Assembly: GCF_025725645.1 (NCBI RefSeq) | Contig: NZ_CP107007.1 | Location: forward strand, 124,001 to 188,000 | Origin: Halomonas sp. GD1P12 | Lineage (GTDB): Bacteria; Pseudomonadota; Gammaproteobacteria; Pseudomonadales; Halomonadaceae | Length of the DNA: 64,000 nucleotides | Direction of reading: 5' to 3' | Part shown: positions 45,212 to 61,378 of the stretch, piece by piece | How positions within the stretch are numbered: the stretch's first letter is position 1 | Layout of the letters: each line of letters starts with the position of its first letter | Translations under genes and position numbers: made by a program | The notes under the pieces: generated by a model | Database searches by the model: none | Told to the model about the DNA's origin: nothing | What the model saw: the letters and a program-made list of their open reading frames with translations, nothing else

Positions 45212-45643
45212 ATGGCCAAGAAAGTACAGGCTTATATCAAACTGCAGGTCGCTGCAGGTAAAGCCAATCCGAGTCCGCCCGTGGGCCCTGCACTGGGTCA
45301 GCACGGCGTCAACATCATGGAGTTCTGTAAAGCGTTCAACGCCGCGACTCAGGACATCGAGCCGGGCCTGCCGACGCCGGTCGTGATCACCGTTTATTCC
45401 GATCGTAGCTTCACGTTCGTCACCAAAACCGCGCCTGCCGCCGTGCTGCTGAAAAAAGCCGCTGGCATCAAGTCCGGTTCTGGCGTACCGAACAAGCAGA
45501 AGGTCGGTACCGTGACCCGCGAACAGCTCGAAGAGATCGCCCGCACCAAAGAGCCGGACATGACGGCTGCCGATCTTGACGCCGCCGTACGCACGATCGC
45601 TGGTAGCGCTCGTAGCATGGGCCTAAACGTGGAGGGTCTCTGA
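45212..45643 (+). CDS. rplK: Ribosomal protein uL11
   Basis: A 143-residue protein (E. coli 142) of the GTPase-associated centre of the 50S subunit; it binds 23S rRNA and the L10-L7/L12 stalk. It begins [20 protein letters not shown] and has the proline-rich N-terminal segment with [16 protein letters not shown]. It starts the rplK-rplA unit, with rplA 2 bp behind. Confidence 0.98.
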   Translation: MAKKVQAYIKLQVAAGKANPSPPVGPALGQHGVNIMEFCKAFNAATQDIEPGLPTPVVITVYSDRSFTFVTKTAPAAVLLKKAAGIKSGSGVPNKQKVGTVTREQLEEIARTKEPDMTAADLDAAVRTIAGSARSMGLNVEGL

Positions 45644-45645
45644 TC

Positions 45646-46338
45646 ATGGCTAAACTGTCCAAGCGCGCGCAGAACATTCGTGCCAAAGTAGACACCAAGA
45701 AAGCGTACTCTCTGGAAGAAGCGGTCAACCTGCTCTCCGAGCTCTCCACCGTGAAGTTCAAGGAGTCCGTGGACGTGGCGATCAACCTGGGCGTTGATCC
45801 GCGTAAATCCGACCAGGTCGTTCGTGGCGCCACCGTCATGCCCAACGGTACTGGCAAGGACGTACGCGTTGCCGTTTTCACCCAGGGTGCCAACGCCGAT
45901 GCCGCTAAAGAAGCCGGCGCCGACATCGTGGGCATGGACGAGCTGGCCGAGCAGGTCAAAAAGGGCGTGATGGACTTTGACGTCGTCATCGCCTCGCCGG
46001 ACGCCATGCGCGTCGTGGGCCAGCTGGGTCAGATCCTCGGTCCGCGCGGTCTGATGCCGAACCCGAAAGTCGGCACCGTGACCCCGGACGTCGCCACCGC
46101 GGTGAAGAACGCCAAGGCCGGTCAGGTACGCTTCCGTACCGACAAAAACGGTATTATCCACACCACGCTGGGTAAGATCGATTTTGAAGCGAGCGCCGTT
46201 GCCGGCAACCTGGAAGCGCTGGTCGCCGACCTCAAGCGTCTCAAGCCGAGCACGTCCAAGGGTATCTACTTCAAGAAAATGACCCTGTCCACTACCATGG
46301 GCCCGGGTATCACCATCGACCACTCTGCCTACGTCTAA
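45646..46338 (+). CDS. rplA: Ribosomal protein uL1
   Basis: A 230-residue protein of the mobile L1 stalk (E. coli 234) that in E. coli also represses its own rplKA mRNA. Family segments are [38 protein letters not shown] and [11 protein letters not shown]. It is followed by a strong hairpin and then the rplJ leader. Confidence 0.98.
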   Translation: MAKLSKRAQNIRAKVDTKKAYSLEEAVNLLSELSTVKFKESVDVAINLGVDPRKSDQVVRGATVMPNGTGKDVRVAVFTQGANADAAKEAGADIVGMDELAEQVKKGVMDFDVVIASPDAMRVVGQLGQILGPRGLMPNPKVGTVTPDVATAVKNAKAGQVRFRTDKNGIIHTTLGKIDFEASAVAGNLEALVADLKRLKPSTSKGIYFKKMTLSTTMGPGITIDHSAYV

Positions 46339-46359
46339 GCGTCGTCGGAGTTCGATGGA

Positions 46360-46388
46360 AGGCGCGCCGGGCACTGCCCGGCGCGCCT
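46360..46388 (+). other. GC-rich hairpin downstream of rplA
   Basis: AGGCGCGCCGGG and CCCGGCGCGCCT form a perfect 12-bp stem with a 5-nt loop 21 bp after rplA. No T-run follows, so it is more likely an attenuating or processing hairpin than a full terminator. Confidence 0.6.
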
Positions 46389-46404
46389 GACAGAAGTAAG
46401 GCAA

Positions 46405-46648
46405 GAACTTTGCGGTCCCCCACGCACGCGTGGGGCGCCGTCAAAGACCGCAGGTGCCACACGGGGCAACGCCTCGATGGCTTAATCGCTCAAAGCGCCT
46501 GCGCAGATGGTGTGGCCGCCAGTTGGTTGATGCTTTTAAGCAGCGCTTGTCTGGTGAGCACCATCCCTACGGCTTTCGGGGAGCGGTTGGCTCCGGAAGA
46601 GATGGTAACCACCGGGCCTTGAAGGTCCGGCACGAAGGAGTGATCACT
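46405..46648 (+). promoter_or_regulatory. Probable L10 autoregulatory mRNA leader of rplJ-rplL
   Basis: This 244-nt gene-free stretch precedes rplJ and is structured: TGCGGTC (46410-46416) can pair with a GACCGCA about 35 bases later, enclosing CCCCACGC/GCGTGGGG. It is where the L10(L12)4 complex binds its own mRNA in gammaproteobacteria. The fold was judged by eye only. Confidence 0.6.
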
Positions 46649-47155
46649 GTGCCACTAGCACTTGAAGGCAAGAAAGCGATTGTTGCCGAGGTGAGTGAAG
46701 CGGCCAAGGACGCACTCTCCGTCGTAGTTGCCGATTCTCGCGGCGTGACGGTCGGCAAAATGACCGACCTGCGCAAGCAAGCGCGCGAGAATGGCGTCCA
46801 GATCCGTGTTGTCCGCAACACGCTGGCACGCCGCGCCCTCGAGGGCACTCAGTGGGAGTGCCTGACCGAGAGCTTCGTTGGCCCGACTCTGTTGGCCTTC
46901 TCCACCGATCATCCGGGCGCTGCCGCTCGTTTGTTCAAGGAGTTCGCCAAGACCGAGCAGAACTTCGAAGTAAAAGCGCTGGCCTACGAAGGTGAGCTGA
47001 TTCCGGCTGCCGACATCGACCGTCTGGCAACCCTGCCGACTTACGACGAGGCAATCGCCAAGTTGATGTCGGTCATGAAAGAAGCCTCCGCTGGCAAGCT
47101 GGTTCGTACTCTGGCCGCTCTGCGCGACCAGAAGCAGGAAGCCGAAGCGGCGTAA
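46649..47155 (+). CDS. rplJ: Ribosomal protein uL10
   Basis: A 168-residue protein (E. coli 165) that anchors L7/L12 dimers to the ribosome. A GTG start at 46649 gives the standard beginning [20 protein letters not shown] and has AAGGAG eight bases in front; the longer open frame upstream lies inside the leader. The rRNA-binding part includes [17 protein letters not shown] and [11 protein letters not shown], and the C-terminal helix binds L7/L12. Confidence 0.97.
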   Translation: MPLALEGKKAIVAEVSEAAKDALSVVVADSRGVTVGKMTDLRKQARENGVQIRVVRNTLARRALEGTQWECLTESFVGPTLLAFSTDHPGAAARLFKEFAKTEQNFEVKALAYEGELIPAADIDRLATLPTYDEAIAKLMSVMKEASAGKLVRTLAALRDQKQEAEAA

Positions 47156-47246
47156 ACCGCTTCACCTGTTGGCAGCGTGAAGGCGCTGCGTGAACCGAGC
47201 AACGAATCCCGAGTCGCAAGACTCCCGCAAAGTTAGGAATGAAACA

Positions 47247-47618
47247 ATGGCACTGTCCAAAGACGATATCATCAATGCTGTAGCCGACATGTCCGTAATG
47301 GAAGTTGTCGAGCTGATCGAAGCGATGGAAGAGAAATTCGGCGTATCAGCTGCTGCAGCTGTTATGGCTGGCCCGGCTGCTGGCGGCGAAGCTGCTGCTG
47401 AAGAGCAGACCGAGTTCGACCTGGTTCTGACCTCTGCTGGTGACAAGAAAGTCAACGTCATCAAGGCCGTTCGCGAAATCACCGGTCTTGGCCTGAAAGA
47501 AGCCAAGGGTGCCGTCGACGGCGCACCGGCCACGCTGAAAGAAGGCATGTCCAAGGACGACGCAGAAGCTGCGAAGACCAAGCTGGAAGAAGCAGGCGCA
47601 TCCGTCGAGCTCAAGTAA
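47247..47618 (+). CDS. rplL: Ribosomal protein bL12 (L7/L12)
   Basis: A 123-residue stalk protein (E. coli 121). The N-terminal dimerisation helices ([20 protein letters not shown]) are followed by an Ala/Gly/Glu hinge (about 38-55) and the C-terminal factor-binding domain ([20 protein letters not shown] and [15 protein letters not shown]). The ATG at 47247 gives the canonical N-terminus. Confidence 0.98.
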   Translation: MALSKDDIINAVADMSVMEVVELIEAMEEKFGVSAAAAVMAGPAAGGEAAAEEQTEFDLVLTSAGDKKVNVIKAVREITGLGLKEAKGAVDGAPATLKEGMSKDDAEAAKTKLEEAGASVELK

Positions 47619-47947
47619 TTCTTGTGCCGGTGGCTTTACGCGCGGCGTAAGCTTCCACGGCTGGCGGCGGGCCCTCCCGCTGCCGGCCTTTTTCTGTTGT
47701 AGCTGGCATCAAACGCGCTGCCGTGTTATGCAGAAAGGCTGCCATAAGGGCAGCCACACAGTAAGACCGGTGTTTGGTATCGTCGTTAAAGGGTCTTATA
47801 CCCGAATGAGCGTCCGATAACACTGTTATCTATCAAGATTTTTGACGGCGAGCTACCGATTTAGGAGCTTGCTGTCTGCGTCTGAAACGCCCGCGGGGCA
47901 GATGACCACGCATCGGCCACCCATGGTGAACAAGCTGGGGAATACAG
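47619..47947 (+). other. rplL-rpoB intergenic region with attenuator
   Basis: No gene is supported in these 329 bp. The first part holds the terminator-like hairpin listed separately. Further inverted repeats are TAAGACC with GGTCTTA (47762-47798) and GATAAC/GTTATC (47816-47830). As in E. coli, partial termination and RNA processing here probably lower rpoBC expression relative to rplJL. Confidence 0.6.
47661..47693 (+). terminator. Attenuator between rplL and rpoB
   Basis: GGCGGCGGG pairs with CCCGCTGCC (one G-T pair; the stem can be extended by two pairs), followed by CCTTTTTCTG. It is probably the leaky terminator known at this position in other gammaproteobacteria. Confidence 0.75.
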
Positions 47948-50900
47948 ATGGCTTACTCATATACTGAGAAAAAACGCATCCGCAAGGATTTCGGCAAACT
48001 GCCCCAAGTGATGGATGTGCCTTACTTGCTGGCGATCCAGCTTGATTCCTACTACGACTTTCTCCAGCAGGACCGTTCGCCTGACGAGCGTCACGAGGTC
48101 GGTCTGCATGCGGCGTTTAAGTCCGTCTTTCCGATCGAGAGCTTTTCCGGCAACGCCGCGCTCGAGTATGTCAGCTACCGCTTCGGCACGCCGGCGTTCG
48201 ACGTAAAAGAGTGCCAGCTGCGCGGTGTCACCTACTCGGCACCGCTGCGTGTGAAGGTTCGCTTGATCATTTATGATCGCGACTCTTCCAATAAAGCCAT
48301 TAAAGATATCAAAGAGCAAGAAGTCTACATGGGGGAAATCCCCCTGATGACCGAGAACGGTACCTTCGTCATCAACGGTACCGAGCGGGTAATCGTTTCC
48401 CAGCTCCACCGCTCACCCGGTGTGTTCTTCGATCACGACAAGGGCAAAAGCCACTCTTCTGGCAAGCTCCTTTACTCTGCTCGCGTGATTCCTTACCGCG
48501 GCTCCTGGCTCGACTTCGAGTTCGACCCGAAAGACAACGTGTTCGTGCGTATCGACCGTCGCCGCAAACTGCCGGCGTCGGTACTCATGCGTGCGCTTGG
48601 CATGAGCACCGAAGAGATCCTCGACGAATTCTTCGAGACCAGCAAGTTTCACATCGAGAAGTCCGGCTTCTCCGTGGAGCTCGTGCCGTCGCGTCTGCGC
48701 GGTGACACCGCCACCTTCGACATCAAGGATGGCAACGGTGAGCTGATCGTCGAGGAAGGCCGTCGTATCACCCAGAAGCACATCCGCCAGCTGGAAAAGG
48801 CCGGACTCGAGCGTCTGGAAGTGCCGATGGAGTACCTCTACGGCAAGACCCTGGCCAAGGATCAGATCGACGCCAAGACCGGCGAGCTGATCGTCAACTG
48901 CAACACCGAGATCACCCCGGAAGTGCTCGAGCGCATGGCCCAGGGCGGCATCACGCAAATCGAGACGCTCTACACCAACGATCTCGACTGCGGTTCGTTC
49001 ATCTCCGACACCCTGAAGCTCGACACCACCGGGTCGCAGCTCGAGGCGCTCGTCGAGATCTACCGCATGATGCGCCCCGGCGAGCCGCCCACCAAGGAAG
49101 CCGCCGAGACGCTGTTCCACAACCTGTTCTTCACCGAAGATCGCTACGATCTCTCCGGTGTCGGTCGGATGAAGTTCAACCGCCGCCTGCGTCGCGACTC
49201 CGACACCGGCTCCGGCGTGCTGGATCGCAAGGACATCCTGGATGTACTGCGCGAGCTGATCAACATCCGTAACGGCTTTGGTGACGTCGACGATATCGAT
49301 CACCTGGGCAACCGCCGTATCCGCTGTGTCGGCGAGATGGCCGAAAACCAGTTCCGCGTGGGCCTGGTGCGTGTCGAGCGTGCGGTCAAAGAGCGTCTGT
49401 CCATGGCGGAAAGCGAAGGCCTGATGCCGCAGGATCTGATCAACGCCAAGCCGGTCGCGGCGGCGGTGAAAGAGTTCTTCGGTTCAAGCCAGCTGTCACA
49501 GTTCATGGATCAGAACAACCCGCTTTCGGAAGTTACCCACAAGCGTCGTGTGTCTGCACTCGGCCCGGGTGGTCTGACCCGTGAGCGTGCAGGCTTCGAA
49601 GTACGTGACGTACACGCCACGCACTACGGTCGTCTGTGCCCGATCGAGACGCCGGAAGGTCCGAACATCGGTCTGATCAACTCGCTGGCCACCTACAGCC
49701 ACACCAACAGCTACGGTTTCCTCGAGACGCCGTACCGCAAGGTGAACGCGGGTCAGGTGACGGACGATATCGTCCACCTGTCGGCGATCGAAGAGGGTGA
49801 TTTCGTCATCGCCCAGGCATCGGCGGCGGTTGACGAGTCCAACAAGCTCAGTGATGACCTGGTTCAGGTGCGTCACCGCGGCGAGACTACTTTCATGCGT
49901 CCTGAGCAAGTGACGCTGATGGATGTGTCCCCGCGTCAGGTTGTATCGGTGGCCGCGGCCCTGATCCCGTTCCTCGAGCACGATGATGCCAACCGCGCCC
50001 TGATGGGTGCGAACATGCAGCGTCAGGCCGTTCCCACTCTGCGCGCCGACAAGCCGCTCGTGGGTACCGGCATGGAGCGCTTCGTTGCACGCGATTCCGG
50101 CGTGTGCGCCGTGGCGCGTCGTGGCGGTGTGATCGATTCCGTCGATGCGCGTCGTGTGGTGGTTCGGGTCAATGAAGACGAGATCATCGGCGGTGAAGCC
50201 GGGGTCGATATCTACAACCTGACCAAGTACACGCGTTCCAACCAGAACACCTGCATGAACCAGCGCCCGATCGTGCGCCCCGGCGACAACGTCGCCCGCG
50301 GCGACATCCTCGCCGACGGCCCGTCCGTCGACATGGGTGATCTGGCACTCGGTCAGAACATGCGCATCGCGTTCATGCCCTGGAACGGCTACAACTTCGA
50401 GGACTCCATCCTGCTTTCCGAGCGGGTGGTCCAGGAAGACCGTTTCACCACGATCCACATCCAGGAGCTGACCTGTGTGTCGCGCGACACCAAGCTCGGC
50501 CCGGAAGAGATCACCTCGGACATCCCCAACGTCGGCGAGTCGGCGCTTGGCAAGCTGGACGAGGCGGGTGTCGTCTACATCGGCGCCGAAGTGGGCCCTG
50601 GCGACATTCTGGTCGGCAAGGTGACGCCGAAGGGTGAAACCCAGCTGACGCCGGAAGAGAAGCTCTTGCGTGCCATCTTCGGTGAGAAGGCAAGCGACGT
50701 TAAAGACACTTCCCTGCGTGCCCCGACCGGCATGAAGGGTACCGTCATCGACGTTCAGGTCTTCACCCGCGACGGCGTCGAGAAGGACTCCCGCGCGCTC
50801 TCCATCGAGCAGGAGCAGCTCGACGAAGTCCGCAAGGATCTTCAGGAGACCTACCGGATCGCCGAGGACGCCACGTTCGAGCGTCTCAAGCGTACCCTGG

Positions 50901-52024
50901 ACGGCCAGGCGGTCAACGGCGGCCCGCAGCTCAAGAAGGGCGACGTGCTCGACGAGGCCTACCTGGAAGAGCTTCCGCGTCAGCAGTGGTTCAAGCTGCG
51001 CATGCAGGACGAGTCGTTCAACGAACTGCTCGCCCAGGCGGATGAGCAGCTCGAAAACCGTCGTAAAGAGATGGACGAGCGTTTCGAAGACAAGAAGCGC
51101 AAGCTCACCCAGGGCGACGACCTCGCGCCGGGCGTGCTCAAGATCGTCAAGGTCTACATGGCGGTCAAGCGTCGCATCCAGCCGGGTGACAAGATGGCCG
51201 GCCGTCACGGTAACAAGGGTGTCATCTCGGCGATCATGCCGATCGAGGACATGCCGTTCGACGAGAAGGGCGAGCCGGTCGATCTGGTGCTGAACCCCTT
51301 GGGTGTACCGTCGCGCATGAACGTGGGTCAGATCCTCGAAACCCACCTGGGGATGGCGGCACGCGGGCTTGGCGTGAAGATCGACGCGATGCTGCGCGAT
51401 GCGCGCGGTCAGCAGCTGGCGGAAATTCGTGACTTCCTCGGCCAGGTGTACAACACCCCGGGTACGCGCCTCGAGGACATCGATTCGCTTTCTGATGACG
51501 AAGTCATCGCGCTGGCGAAGAACCTCAAGGGCGGTGTGCCGATGGCAACGCCGGTGTTCGACGGTGCCAAGGAGCACGAGATCAAGCACCTGTTGAAGCT
51601 TGCCGACATTCCCGAGTCCGGCCAGATGACGCTGTACGACGGACGTACCGGCGACAGCTTCGACCGTCCGGTGACCGTGGGCTACATGTACATGCTGAAG
51701 CTTAACCACCTGGTCGACGACAAGATGCACGCCCGTTCCACCGGTTCGTACTCGCTGGTGACCCAGCAGCCGCTGGGTGGTAAAGCGCAGTTCGGTGGCC
51801 AGCGCTTCGGTGAGATGGAAGTGTGGGCTCTGGAAGCCTACGGCGCGGCGTACACGCTACAAGAGATGCTCACCGTCAAGTCGGACGACGTCGAAGGCCG
51901 CACCAAGATGTACAAGAACATCGTGGATGGCGACCACACCATGCAGGCAGGCATGCCGGAGTCCTTCAACGTACTGGTGAAGGAAATCCGCTCGCTGGGC
52001 ATCGATATCGAGTTAGAGAGCTAG
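47948..52024 (+). CDS. rpoB: RNA polymerase beta subunit
   Basis: The 1358-residue beta subunit (E. coli 1342). The rifampicin region is intact ([20 protein letters not shown], then [20 protein letters not shown]), and the catalytic-centre contacts and C-terminal clamp segments ([39 protein letters not shown]) are present. rpoC starts 10 bp later. Codon use is strongly biased, as expected for a highly expressed gene. Confidence 0.99.
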   Translation: MAYSYTEKKRIRKDFGKLPQVMDVPYLLAIQLDSYYDFLQQDRSPDERHEVGLHAAFKSVFPIESFSGNAALEYVSYRFGTPAFDVKECQLRGVTYSAPLRVKVRLIIYDRDSSNKAIKDIKEQEVYMGEIPLMTENGTFVINGTERVIVSQLHRSPGVFFDHDKGKSHSSGKLLYSARVIPYRGSWLDFEFDPKDNVFVRIDRRRKLPASVLMRALGMSTEEILDEFFETSKFHIEKSGFSVELVPSRLRGDTATFDIKDGNGELIVEEGRRITQKHIRQLEKAGLERLEVPMEYLYGKTLAKDQIDAKTGELIVNCNTEITPEVLERMAQGGITQIETLYTNDLDCGSFISDTLKLDTTGSQLEALVEIYRMMRPGEPPTKEAAETLFHNLFFTEDRYDLSGVGRMKFNRRLRRDSDTGSGVLDRKDILDVLRELINIRNGFGDVDDIDHLGNRRIRCVGEMAENQFRVGLVRVERAVKERLSMAESEGLMPQDLINAKPVAAAVKEFFGSSQLSQFMDQNNPLSEVTHKRRVSALGPGGLTRERAGFEVRDVHATHYGRLCPIETPEGPNIGLINSLATYSHTNSYGFLETPYRKVNAGQVTDDIVHLSAIEEGDFVIAQASAAVDESNKLSDDLVQVRHRGETTFMRPEQVTLMDVSPRQVVSVAAALIPFLEHDDANRALMGANMQRQAVPTLRADKPLVGTGMERFVARDSGVCAVARRGGVIDSVDARRVVVRVNEDEIIGGEAGVDIYNLTKYTRSNQNTCMNQRPIVRPGDNVARGDILADGPSVDMGDLALGQNMRIAFMPWNGYNFEDSILLSERVVQEDRFTTIHIQELTCVSRDTKLGPEEITSDIPNVGESALGKLDEAGVVYIGAEVGPGDILVGKVTPKGETQLTPEEKLLRAIFGEKASDVKDTSLRAPTGMKGTVIDVQVFTRDGVEKDSRALSIEQEQLDEVRKDLQETYRIAEDATFERLKRTLDGQAVNGGPQLKKGDVLDEAYLEELPRQQWFKLRMQDESFNELLAQADEQLENRRKEMDERFEDKKRKLTQGDDLAPGVLKIVKVYMAVKRRIQPGDKMAGRHGNKGVISAIMPIEDMPFDEKGEPVDLVLNPLGVPSRMNVGQILETHLGMAARGLGVKIDAMLRDARGQQLAEIRDFLGQVYNTPGTRLEDIDSLSDDEVIALAKNLKGGVPMATPVFDGAKEHEIKHLLKLADIPESGQMTLYDGRTGDSFDRPVTVGYMYMLKLNHLVDDKMHARSTGSYSLVTQQPLGGKAQFGGQRFGEMEVWALEAYGAAYTLQEMLTVKSDDVEGRTKMYKNIVDGDHTMQAGMPESFNVLVKEIRSLGIDIELES

Positions 52025-52034
52025 GAGCTGTCCA

Positions 52035-56249
<4,215 letters not shown>

Positions 56250-56340
56250 TCAGCGTTAAGGTGGCGAGTCACGCGGTCGAGTGATTCACCAGGCGGTTGG
56301 CCTTGGGTACGCGGTTCTGCCGGCAAAACGCCGGCGGGAC

Positions 56341-56370
56341 TTGACGAAACCCAGGGTCAGCCATTAGAAT
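56341..56370 (+). promoter_or_regulatory. Sigma-70 promoter of the str operon (rpsL)
   Basis: TTGACG (56341-56346), an 18-bp spacer and TAGAAT (56365-56370) lie about 79 bp before rpsL. A GCCGGC/GCCGGC hairpin without T-run lies immediately upstream. Confidence 0.75.
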
Positions 56371-56448
56371 GCGCAGCCTTTAACAGTGGGGTGGGTGCGC
56401 CCGCACCGCGAAAAAGGCCAAGGCAACCATTGGAGTCAGCTAAACACC

Positions 56449-56823
56449 ATGGCAACGATTAATCAGCTAGTGCGCAAGCCGCGCAAGCGCCCCGTCACGA
56501 AAAGTGACGTGCCCGCGCTTCAGGCCTGCCCGCAAAAGCGCGGCGTTTGCACCCGCGTTTACACCACCACCCCGAAGAAGCCGAACTCGGCCCTGCGTAA
56601 GGTTTGCCGTGTGCGCCTGACCAACGGGTACGAAGTCTCTTCCTACATCGGTGGTGAAGGTCACAACCTGCAGGAACACTCCGTTGTTCTGATCCGCGGC
56701 GGTCGTGTAAAAGACTTGCCCGGTGTGCGTTATCACACCGTTCGCGGCGCGCTCGACACCTCCGGCGTTCAAAACCGTCGTCAGGGTCGTTCCAAGTACG
56801 GTACCAAGAAGCCGAAGTCCTAA
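56449..56823 (+). CDS. rpsL: Ribosomal protein uS12
   Basis: A 124-residue decoding-centre protein (E. coli 124). The start [14 protein letters not shown] is canonical, so the ATG at 56449 is chosen over an in-frame codon 63 bp upstream. The streptomycin-related segments are wild-type in appearance: [12 protein letters not shown] with Lys at 43 and [13 protein letters not shown]. It is the first gene of the str operon. Confidence 0.98.
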   Translation: MATINQLVRKPRKRPVTKSDVPALQACPQKRGVCTRVYTTTPKKPNSALRKVCRVRLTNGYEVSSYIGGEGHNLQEHSVVLIRGGRVKDLPGVRYHTVRGALDTSGVQNRRQGRSKYGTKKPKS

Positions 56824-56939
56824 GACTCGCGGTCTCTTTAATACGAATTTGCTGGTCTGATAAGAGTAAGGTCGGGCAACGCCAAAAGGCGACCGTAAGC
56901 CCCGGGTTTACCTGAAGGATCCTTAATTGAGGGCTTATC

Positions 56940-57410
56940 ATGCCTAGAAGAAGAGTTGTAGCCAAACGCGAAATCCTGCCGGATCCGAAGTTCGGAAGTG
57001 ACCGCCTGGCGAAGTTCATGAACCACCTGATGGTCAGCGGCAAAAAGTCCGTAGCTGAGCGCATCGTATACGGTGCGTTGGACAGGGTTGCCGAGCGTAG
57101 TAATGAAGAGCCGCTGGAAATCTTCGACAAAGCGCTGGAAACCATTCAGCCGATGGTCGAAGTTAAATCGCGCCGCGTTGGCGGTGCGACCTATCAGGTG
57201 CCGGTTGAAGTTCGTCCGTCTCGCCGCCAGGCGCTGGCTATGCGCTGGCTGGTAGACGCTGCGCGTCGCCGCGGTGAAAAAACGATGGTTCAGCGCCTTG
57301 CAGGCGAAATGCTGGACGCCGCCGAAGGCAAGGGCTCCGCTGTCAAGAAGCGTGAAGACGTGCATCGTATGGCTGAAGCCAACAAGGCCTTCTCTCACTA
57401 TCGTTTCTAA
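56940..57410 (+). CDS. rpsG: Ribosomal protein uS7
   Basis: A 156-residue primary binding protein of the 30S head; in E. coli it also regulates the str operon. It starts [20 protein letters not shown] and shows [19 protein letters not shown]. It ends AFSHYRF. Confidence 0.98.
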   Translation: MPRRRVVAKREILPDPKFGSDRLAKFMNHLMVSGKKSVAERIVYGALDRVAERSNEEPLEIFDKALETIQPMVEVKSRRVGGATYQVPVEVRPSRRQALAMRWLVDAARRRGEKTMVQRLAGEMLDAAEGKGSAVKKREDVHRMAEANKAFSHYRF

Positions 57411-57476
57411 GCTCGGCGTTGCTGAGTGGGTTTCTTTTAACCCGTTGCGTGCGTTGTGCTTAAGCCGCGCCGCAAC

Positions 57477-57508
57477 CCACCGCCGCTATCCACTGATGGC
57501 GGCGGTGG
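57477..57508 (+). other. Hairpin in the rpsG-fusA intergenic region
   Basis: CCACCGCCGC and GCGGCGGTGG form a perfect 10-bp stem with a 12-nt loop, in the 151-bp gap before fusA. No T-run follows directly. Confidence 0.5.
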
Positions 57509-57561
57509 CATAAAAGAAGTCGCAGGATCCAATAGCATCGCCAACTAACGGGAGTTTCACC

Positions 57562-59685
57562 GTGGCACGCAAGACTCCACTAAAGCGTTATCGCAATATC
57601 GGTATCGTCGCTCACGTTGACGCGGGTAAAACCACGACAACCGAGCGCGTACTGTTTTACACCGGCCTTTCCCACAAGGTGGGCGAAGTGCACGACGGTG
57701 CGGCGACCATGGACTGGATGGAGCAGGAGCAGGAGCGTGGTATCACTATCACCTCAGCTGCGACCACCTGTTTCTGGCAGGGCATGAACAAGCAGTTCGA
57801 CGAGCACCGCATCAACATCATCGACACCCCCGGGCACGTTGACTTCACGATCGAAGTCGAGCGTTCCTTGCGTGTTCTCGATGGTGCGGTCGTCGTTCTG
57901 TGTGGCTCCTCCGGTGTTCAGCCGCAGACCGAAACCGTATGGCGTCAGGCCAACAAGTACGAAGTTCCGCGTATGGTGTTCGTCAACAAGATGGACCGTA
58001 CCGGCGCTGACTTCTTCATGGTCGTCGAGCAGCTGAAGGATCGTCTGGGCGCCAACGCCGTGCCGATCCAGATCAACTGGGGCACCGAGGAAGACTTCAA
58101 GGGCGTTATCGACCTGCTGCAGATGAAAGCGATTCTGTGGGACGAGGCGAGCCTGGGCATGAACTACGACCTCGTGGACATTCCGGACGATCTCATGGAG
58201 ACCGCCGAGAAGTACCGCGAAGAGATGGTCGAGTGTGCCGCGGAAGCGTCCGAAGAGCTGATGGACAAGTACCTCGAAGAGGGCGACTTGACCATCGAAG
58301 AGATCAAGGCCGGCCTTCGTGCGCGTACACTCGCCAACGAAGTCGTACTGGTCACCTGTGGCTCTGCGTTCAAGAACAAGGGCGTACAGGCGGTTCTCGA
58401 CGGCGTTATCGAATACATGCCGTCGCCGACCGAAGTTAAAGCGATCGAAGGTGAACTGGACGATAAAGACGGCACCATCGCGACCCGCGAAGCCGACGAT
58501 AACCAGCCCTTCGCGGCGCTGGCGTTCAAGATCGCGACCGACCCCTTCGTCGGTACCCTGACCTTCATCCGCGTTTACTCGGGCGTTCTGAAGTCCGGCG
58601 ACGGCGTGTACAACTCCGTCAAGGGCAAGAAAGAGCGTGTGGGTCGTATCGTTCAGATGCACTCCAACTCGCGTGAAGAGATCAAGGAAATTCTGGCCGG
58701 CGATATCGCCGCCTGTATCGGTCTGAAGGACGTCACCACGGGTGACACGCTGTGCGACATCGATAACAAGATTATCCTTGAGCGCATGGAATTCCCGGAT
58801 CCGGTTATTTCGGTCGCCGTCGAGCCGAAGTCGAAAGCCGACCAGGAAAAAATGGGCGTGGCACTGGGCAAGCTGGCCCAGGAAGATCCCTCTTTCCAGG
58901 TGAAAACCGACGAAGAGACCGGCCAGACCATCATTTCCGGTATGGGTGAGCTGCACCTGGACATCATCGTTGACCGCATGCGTCGCGAGTTCAAGGTTGA
59001 CGCCAATATCGGTAAGCCGCAGGTCGCTTACCGCGAAACCATTCGCGGCAGCGTCGAGCAGGAAGGCAAGTTCGTACGTCAGTCCGGTGGTCGTGGTCAG
59101 TTCGGTCACGTTTACCTGCGTATCGAGCCGCTGACCGCTGAAGAGAAGGGTGAAGGCGAAGACGAAATCTTCTTCAAGTTCGCTTCTGAAATCGTGGGCG
59201 GCGTGGTTCCGAAGGAATACGTGCCGGCGGTAGAAAAGGGTGCTTACGAGCAGCTGAAAAACGGTGTCATCGCGGGCTACCCGATGATCGACGTTAAAGT
59301 GACGCTGTTTGACGGTTCCTACCACGACGTGGACTCGAACGAGACCGCGTTCAAGATTGCTTCTTCCATGGCCGTGAAAGAAGGTGCCAGGAAGGCCAAG
59401 GCCGTGCTGCTGGAGCCGGTGATGAAGGTCGAGGTCGTGACTCCCGAAGACTTTATGGGTGACGTCATGGGCGACCTGAACCGTCGTCGCGGCTTGGTGC
59501 AGGGCATGGATGACTCCTCTGCAGGTAAGGTCATCCGTGCAACGGTGCCGCTGGGTGAGATGTTCGGTTATGCAACCGATCTACGCTCTCAGACCCAGGG
59601 CCGTGCGAGCTACTCCATGGAGTTCGCGAAGTACGATGAGGCGCCCTCCAGCGTCGTTGAAGCCGTCATCAACCAAAACGGTTAA
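57562..59685 (+). CDS. fusA: Elongation factor G
   Basis: The translocation GTPase, 707 residues (E. coli 704). GTG start at 57562 behind CGGGAG. G motifs are [38 protein letters not shown] and [10 protein letters not shown]; domains II to V follow, with domain IV tip segment [15 protein letters not shown]. It belongs to the str operon. Confidence 0.98.
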   Translation: MARKTPLKRYRNIGIVAHVDAGKTTTTERVLFYTGLSHKVGEVHDGAATMDWMEQEQERGITITSAATTCFWQGMNKQFDEHRINIIDTPGHVDFTIEVERSLRVLDGAVVVLCGSSGVQPQTETVWRQANKYEVPRMVFVNKMDRTGADFFMVVEQLKDRLGANAVPIQINWGTEEDFKGVIDLLQMKAILWDEASLGMNYDLVDIPDDLMETAEKYREEMVECAAEASEELMDKYLEEGDLTIEEIKAGLRARTLANEVVLVTCGSAFKNKGVQAVLDGVIEYMPSPTEVKAIEGELDDKDGTIATREADDNQPFAALAFKIATDPFVGTLTFIRVYSGVLKSGDGVYNSVKGKKERVGRIVQMHSNSREEIKEILAGDIAACIGLKDVTTGDTLCDIDNKIILERMEFPDPVISVAVEPKSKADQEKMGVALGKLAQEDPSFQVKTDEETGQTIISGMGELHLDIIVDRMRREFKVDANIGKPQVAYRETIRGSVEQEGKFVRQSGGRGQFGHVYLRIEPLTAEEKGEGEDEIFFKFASEIVGGVVPKEYVPAVEKGAYEQLKNGVIAGYPMIDVKVTLFDGSYHDVDSNETAFKIASSMAVKEGARKAKAVLLEPVMKVEVVTPEDFMGDVMGDLNRRRGLVQGMDDSSAGKVIRATVPLGEMFGYATDLRSQTQGRASYSMEFAKYDEAPSSVVEAVINQNG

Positions 59686-59714
59686 CCGTTAGCTAACGTA
59701 AAGAGGTTATAGCA

Positions 59715-60908
59715 GTGGCTAAGGAAAAATTCGAACGTTCCAAACCGCATATCAACGTCGGCACCATCGGTCACGTCGACCACGGTAAAACGACTCTGAC
59801 TGCGGCCCTGACTCGCGTGTCTGCCGAAGTATTCGGTGGCGACTGGCGTGAATTCGATACCATCGATAACGCTCCGGAAGAGCGCGAGCGCGGTATCACC
59901 ATCGCAACGTCTCACGTTGAGTATCAGTCTGAAGTGCGTCACTACGCGCACGTCGACTGCCCGGGACACGCTGACTACGTCAAGAACATGATCACCGGTG
60001 CTGCCCAGATGGACGGCGCGATCCTGGTATGTTCTGCCGCTGACGGCCCGATGCCGCAGACTCGCGAGCACATCCTGCTGTCTCGTCAGGTTGGCGTTCC
60101 GTTCATCGTTGTCTTCCTGAACAAGGCAGACATGGTCGATGACGAAGAGCTCCTCGAGCTGGTCGAAATGGAAGTTCGTGAACTTCTGTCTCAGTACGAC
60201 TTCCCGGGTGACGACACCCCGATCATCACGGGCTCTGCTCTGATGGCGCTGGAAGGCAAGGACGACAACGGCATGGGTACGACCGCCGTTGCCAACCTGA
60301 TCAAGGCGCTGGATGACTACATCCCGGAGCCGGAGCGTGCGATCGACCAGCCGTTCCTGATGCCGATCGAAGACGTATTCTCTATCTCTGGTCGTGGTAC
60401 TGTTGTTACCGGTCGTGTAGAGCGCGGTATCGTTAAAGCGGGCGAAGAAGTTGAAATCGTCGGCATGAAGGACACCACCAAGACCACCGTTACCGGTGTC
60501 GAAATGTTCCGTAAGCTGCTCGACGAAGGTCGTGCCGGTGAGAACGTTGGTGCTCTTCTGCGTGGTACCAAGCGTGATGACGTCGAGCGTGGTCAGGTAC
60601 TGGCCAAGCCGGGCACCATCAAGCCGCACACCGTCTTCGAAGCCGAAGTCTACGTTCTGTCCAAGGAAGAGGGTGGTCGTCACACGCCGTTCTTCAAGGG
60701 CTACCGTCCGCAGTTCTACTTCCGTACCACCGACGTAACCGGTACTTGTGAACTGCCGGAAGGCGTTGAAATGGTTATGCCGGGCGACAACATTCAAATG
60801 GTTGTTACCCTGATCGCGCCGATCGCCATGGAAGACGGCCTGCGTTTCGCGATTCGCGAAGGCGGCCGTACCGTTGGTGCCGGCGTCGTAGCCAAAATCG
60901 TTCAGTAA
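59715..60908 (+). CDS. tuf: Elongation factor Tu
   Basis: The aminoacyl-tRNA carrier GTPase, 397 residues (E. coli 394). GTG start; [20 protein letters not shown], then the P-loop [21 protein letters not shown] and [12 protein letters not shown]. It ends the str operon and is followed by a strong terminator. It is the only tuf gene in the window. Confidence 0.98.
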   Translation: MAKEKFERSKPHINVGTIGHVDHGKTTLTAALTRVSAEVFGGDWREFDTIDNAPEERERGITIATSHVEYQSEVRHYAHVDCPGHADYVKNMITGAAQMDGAILVCSAADGPMPQTREHILLSRQVGVPFIVVFLNKADMVDDEELLELVEMEVRELLSQYDFPGDDTPIITGSALMALEGKDDNGMGTTAVANLIKALDDYIPEPERAIDQPFLMPIEDVFSISGRGTVVTGRVERGIVKAGEEVEIVGMKDTTKTTVTGVEMFRKLLDEGRAGENVGALLRGTKRDDVERGQVLAKPGTIKPHTVFEAEVYVLSKEEGGRHTPFFKGYRPQFYFRTTDVTGTCELPEGVEMVMPGDNIQMVVTLIAPIAMEDGLRFAIREGGRTVGAGVVAKIVQ

Positions 60909-60926
60909 GTTAGTCACTGAATGACG

Positions 60927-60953
60927 AAGGGGGCTCCAAGGAGCCCCCTTTTC
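60927..60953 (+). terminator. Rho-independent terminator after tuf
   Basis: AAGGGGGCTCC and GGAGCCCCCTT form an 11-bp perfect stem with a two-base spacer (in practice a CAAG loop), then TTTTC. It separates the str and S10 operons. Confidence 0.9.
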
Positions 60954-60973
60954 TGCGCATCATGAGCAAATGT

Positions 60974-61002
60974 TTGACACGTGCTTTTGACGTGCATATA
61001 AT
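60974..61002 (+). promoter_or_regulatory. Perfect-consensus promoter of the S10 operon
   Basis: TTGACA (60974-60979), exactly 17 bp, TATAAT (60997-61002). Transcription would start near 61009, about 58 bp before rpsJ. Confidence 0.92.
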
Positions 61003-61066
61003 GCGCATCCTTTGAATGCGTGGGTAGACGGCTCGCGCCGTCGACATCCATTGGAGTTTAGGGCAA

Positions 61067-61378
61067 ATGCAGAACCAAAAGATTCGCATTCGGTTGAAAG
61101 CGTTCGACCATCGCCTGATCGATCAGTCCACAGCGGAAATCGTTGAAACCGCTAAGCGTACTGGTGCTCAGGTTCGTGGACCGATCCCGCTGCCGACCAA
61201 CCGCGAGCGCTACACCATCCTGATTTCTCCGCACGTCAATAAGGACGCGCGCGATCAGTATGAGATCCGTACGCACAAGCGTGTGCTCGACATCGTCGAG
61301 CCGACCGAGAAAACCGTTGATGCGCTGATGAAGCTCGACCTCGCCGCCGGCGTTGACGTGCAAATCAAGCTCGACTAA
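61067..61378 (+). CDS. rpsJ: Ribosomal protein uS10
   Basis: A 103-residue 30S protein that also acts as the NusE subunit of antitermination complexes. It starts [20 protein letters not shown] and contains [19 protein letters not shown]. First gene of the S10 operon. Confidence 0.98.
   Translation: MQNQKIRIRLKAFDHRLIDQSTAEIVETAKRTGAQVRGPIPLPTNRERYTILISPHVNKDARDQYEIRTHKRVLDIVEPTEKTVDALMKLDLAAGVDVQIKLD

Noticed and set aside
49496..51730. Open frame of about 740 codons opposite rpoB, and a similar one opposite rpoC (52596-54932)
   Set aside because: Both are antisense shadows of highly biased genes, with His/Val/Arg-rich translations and no motif.
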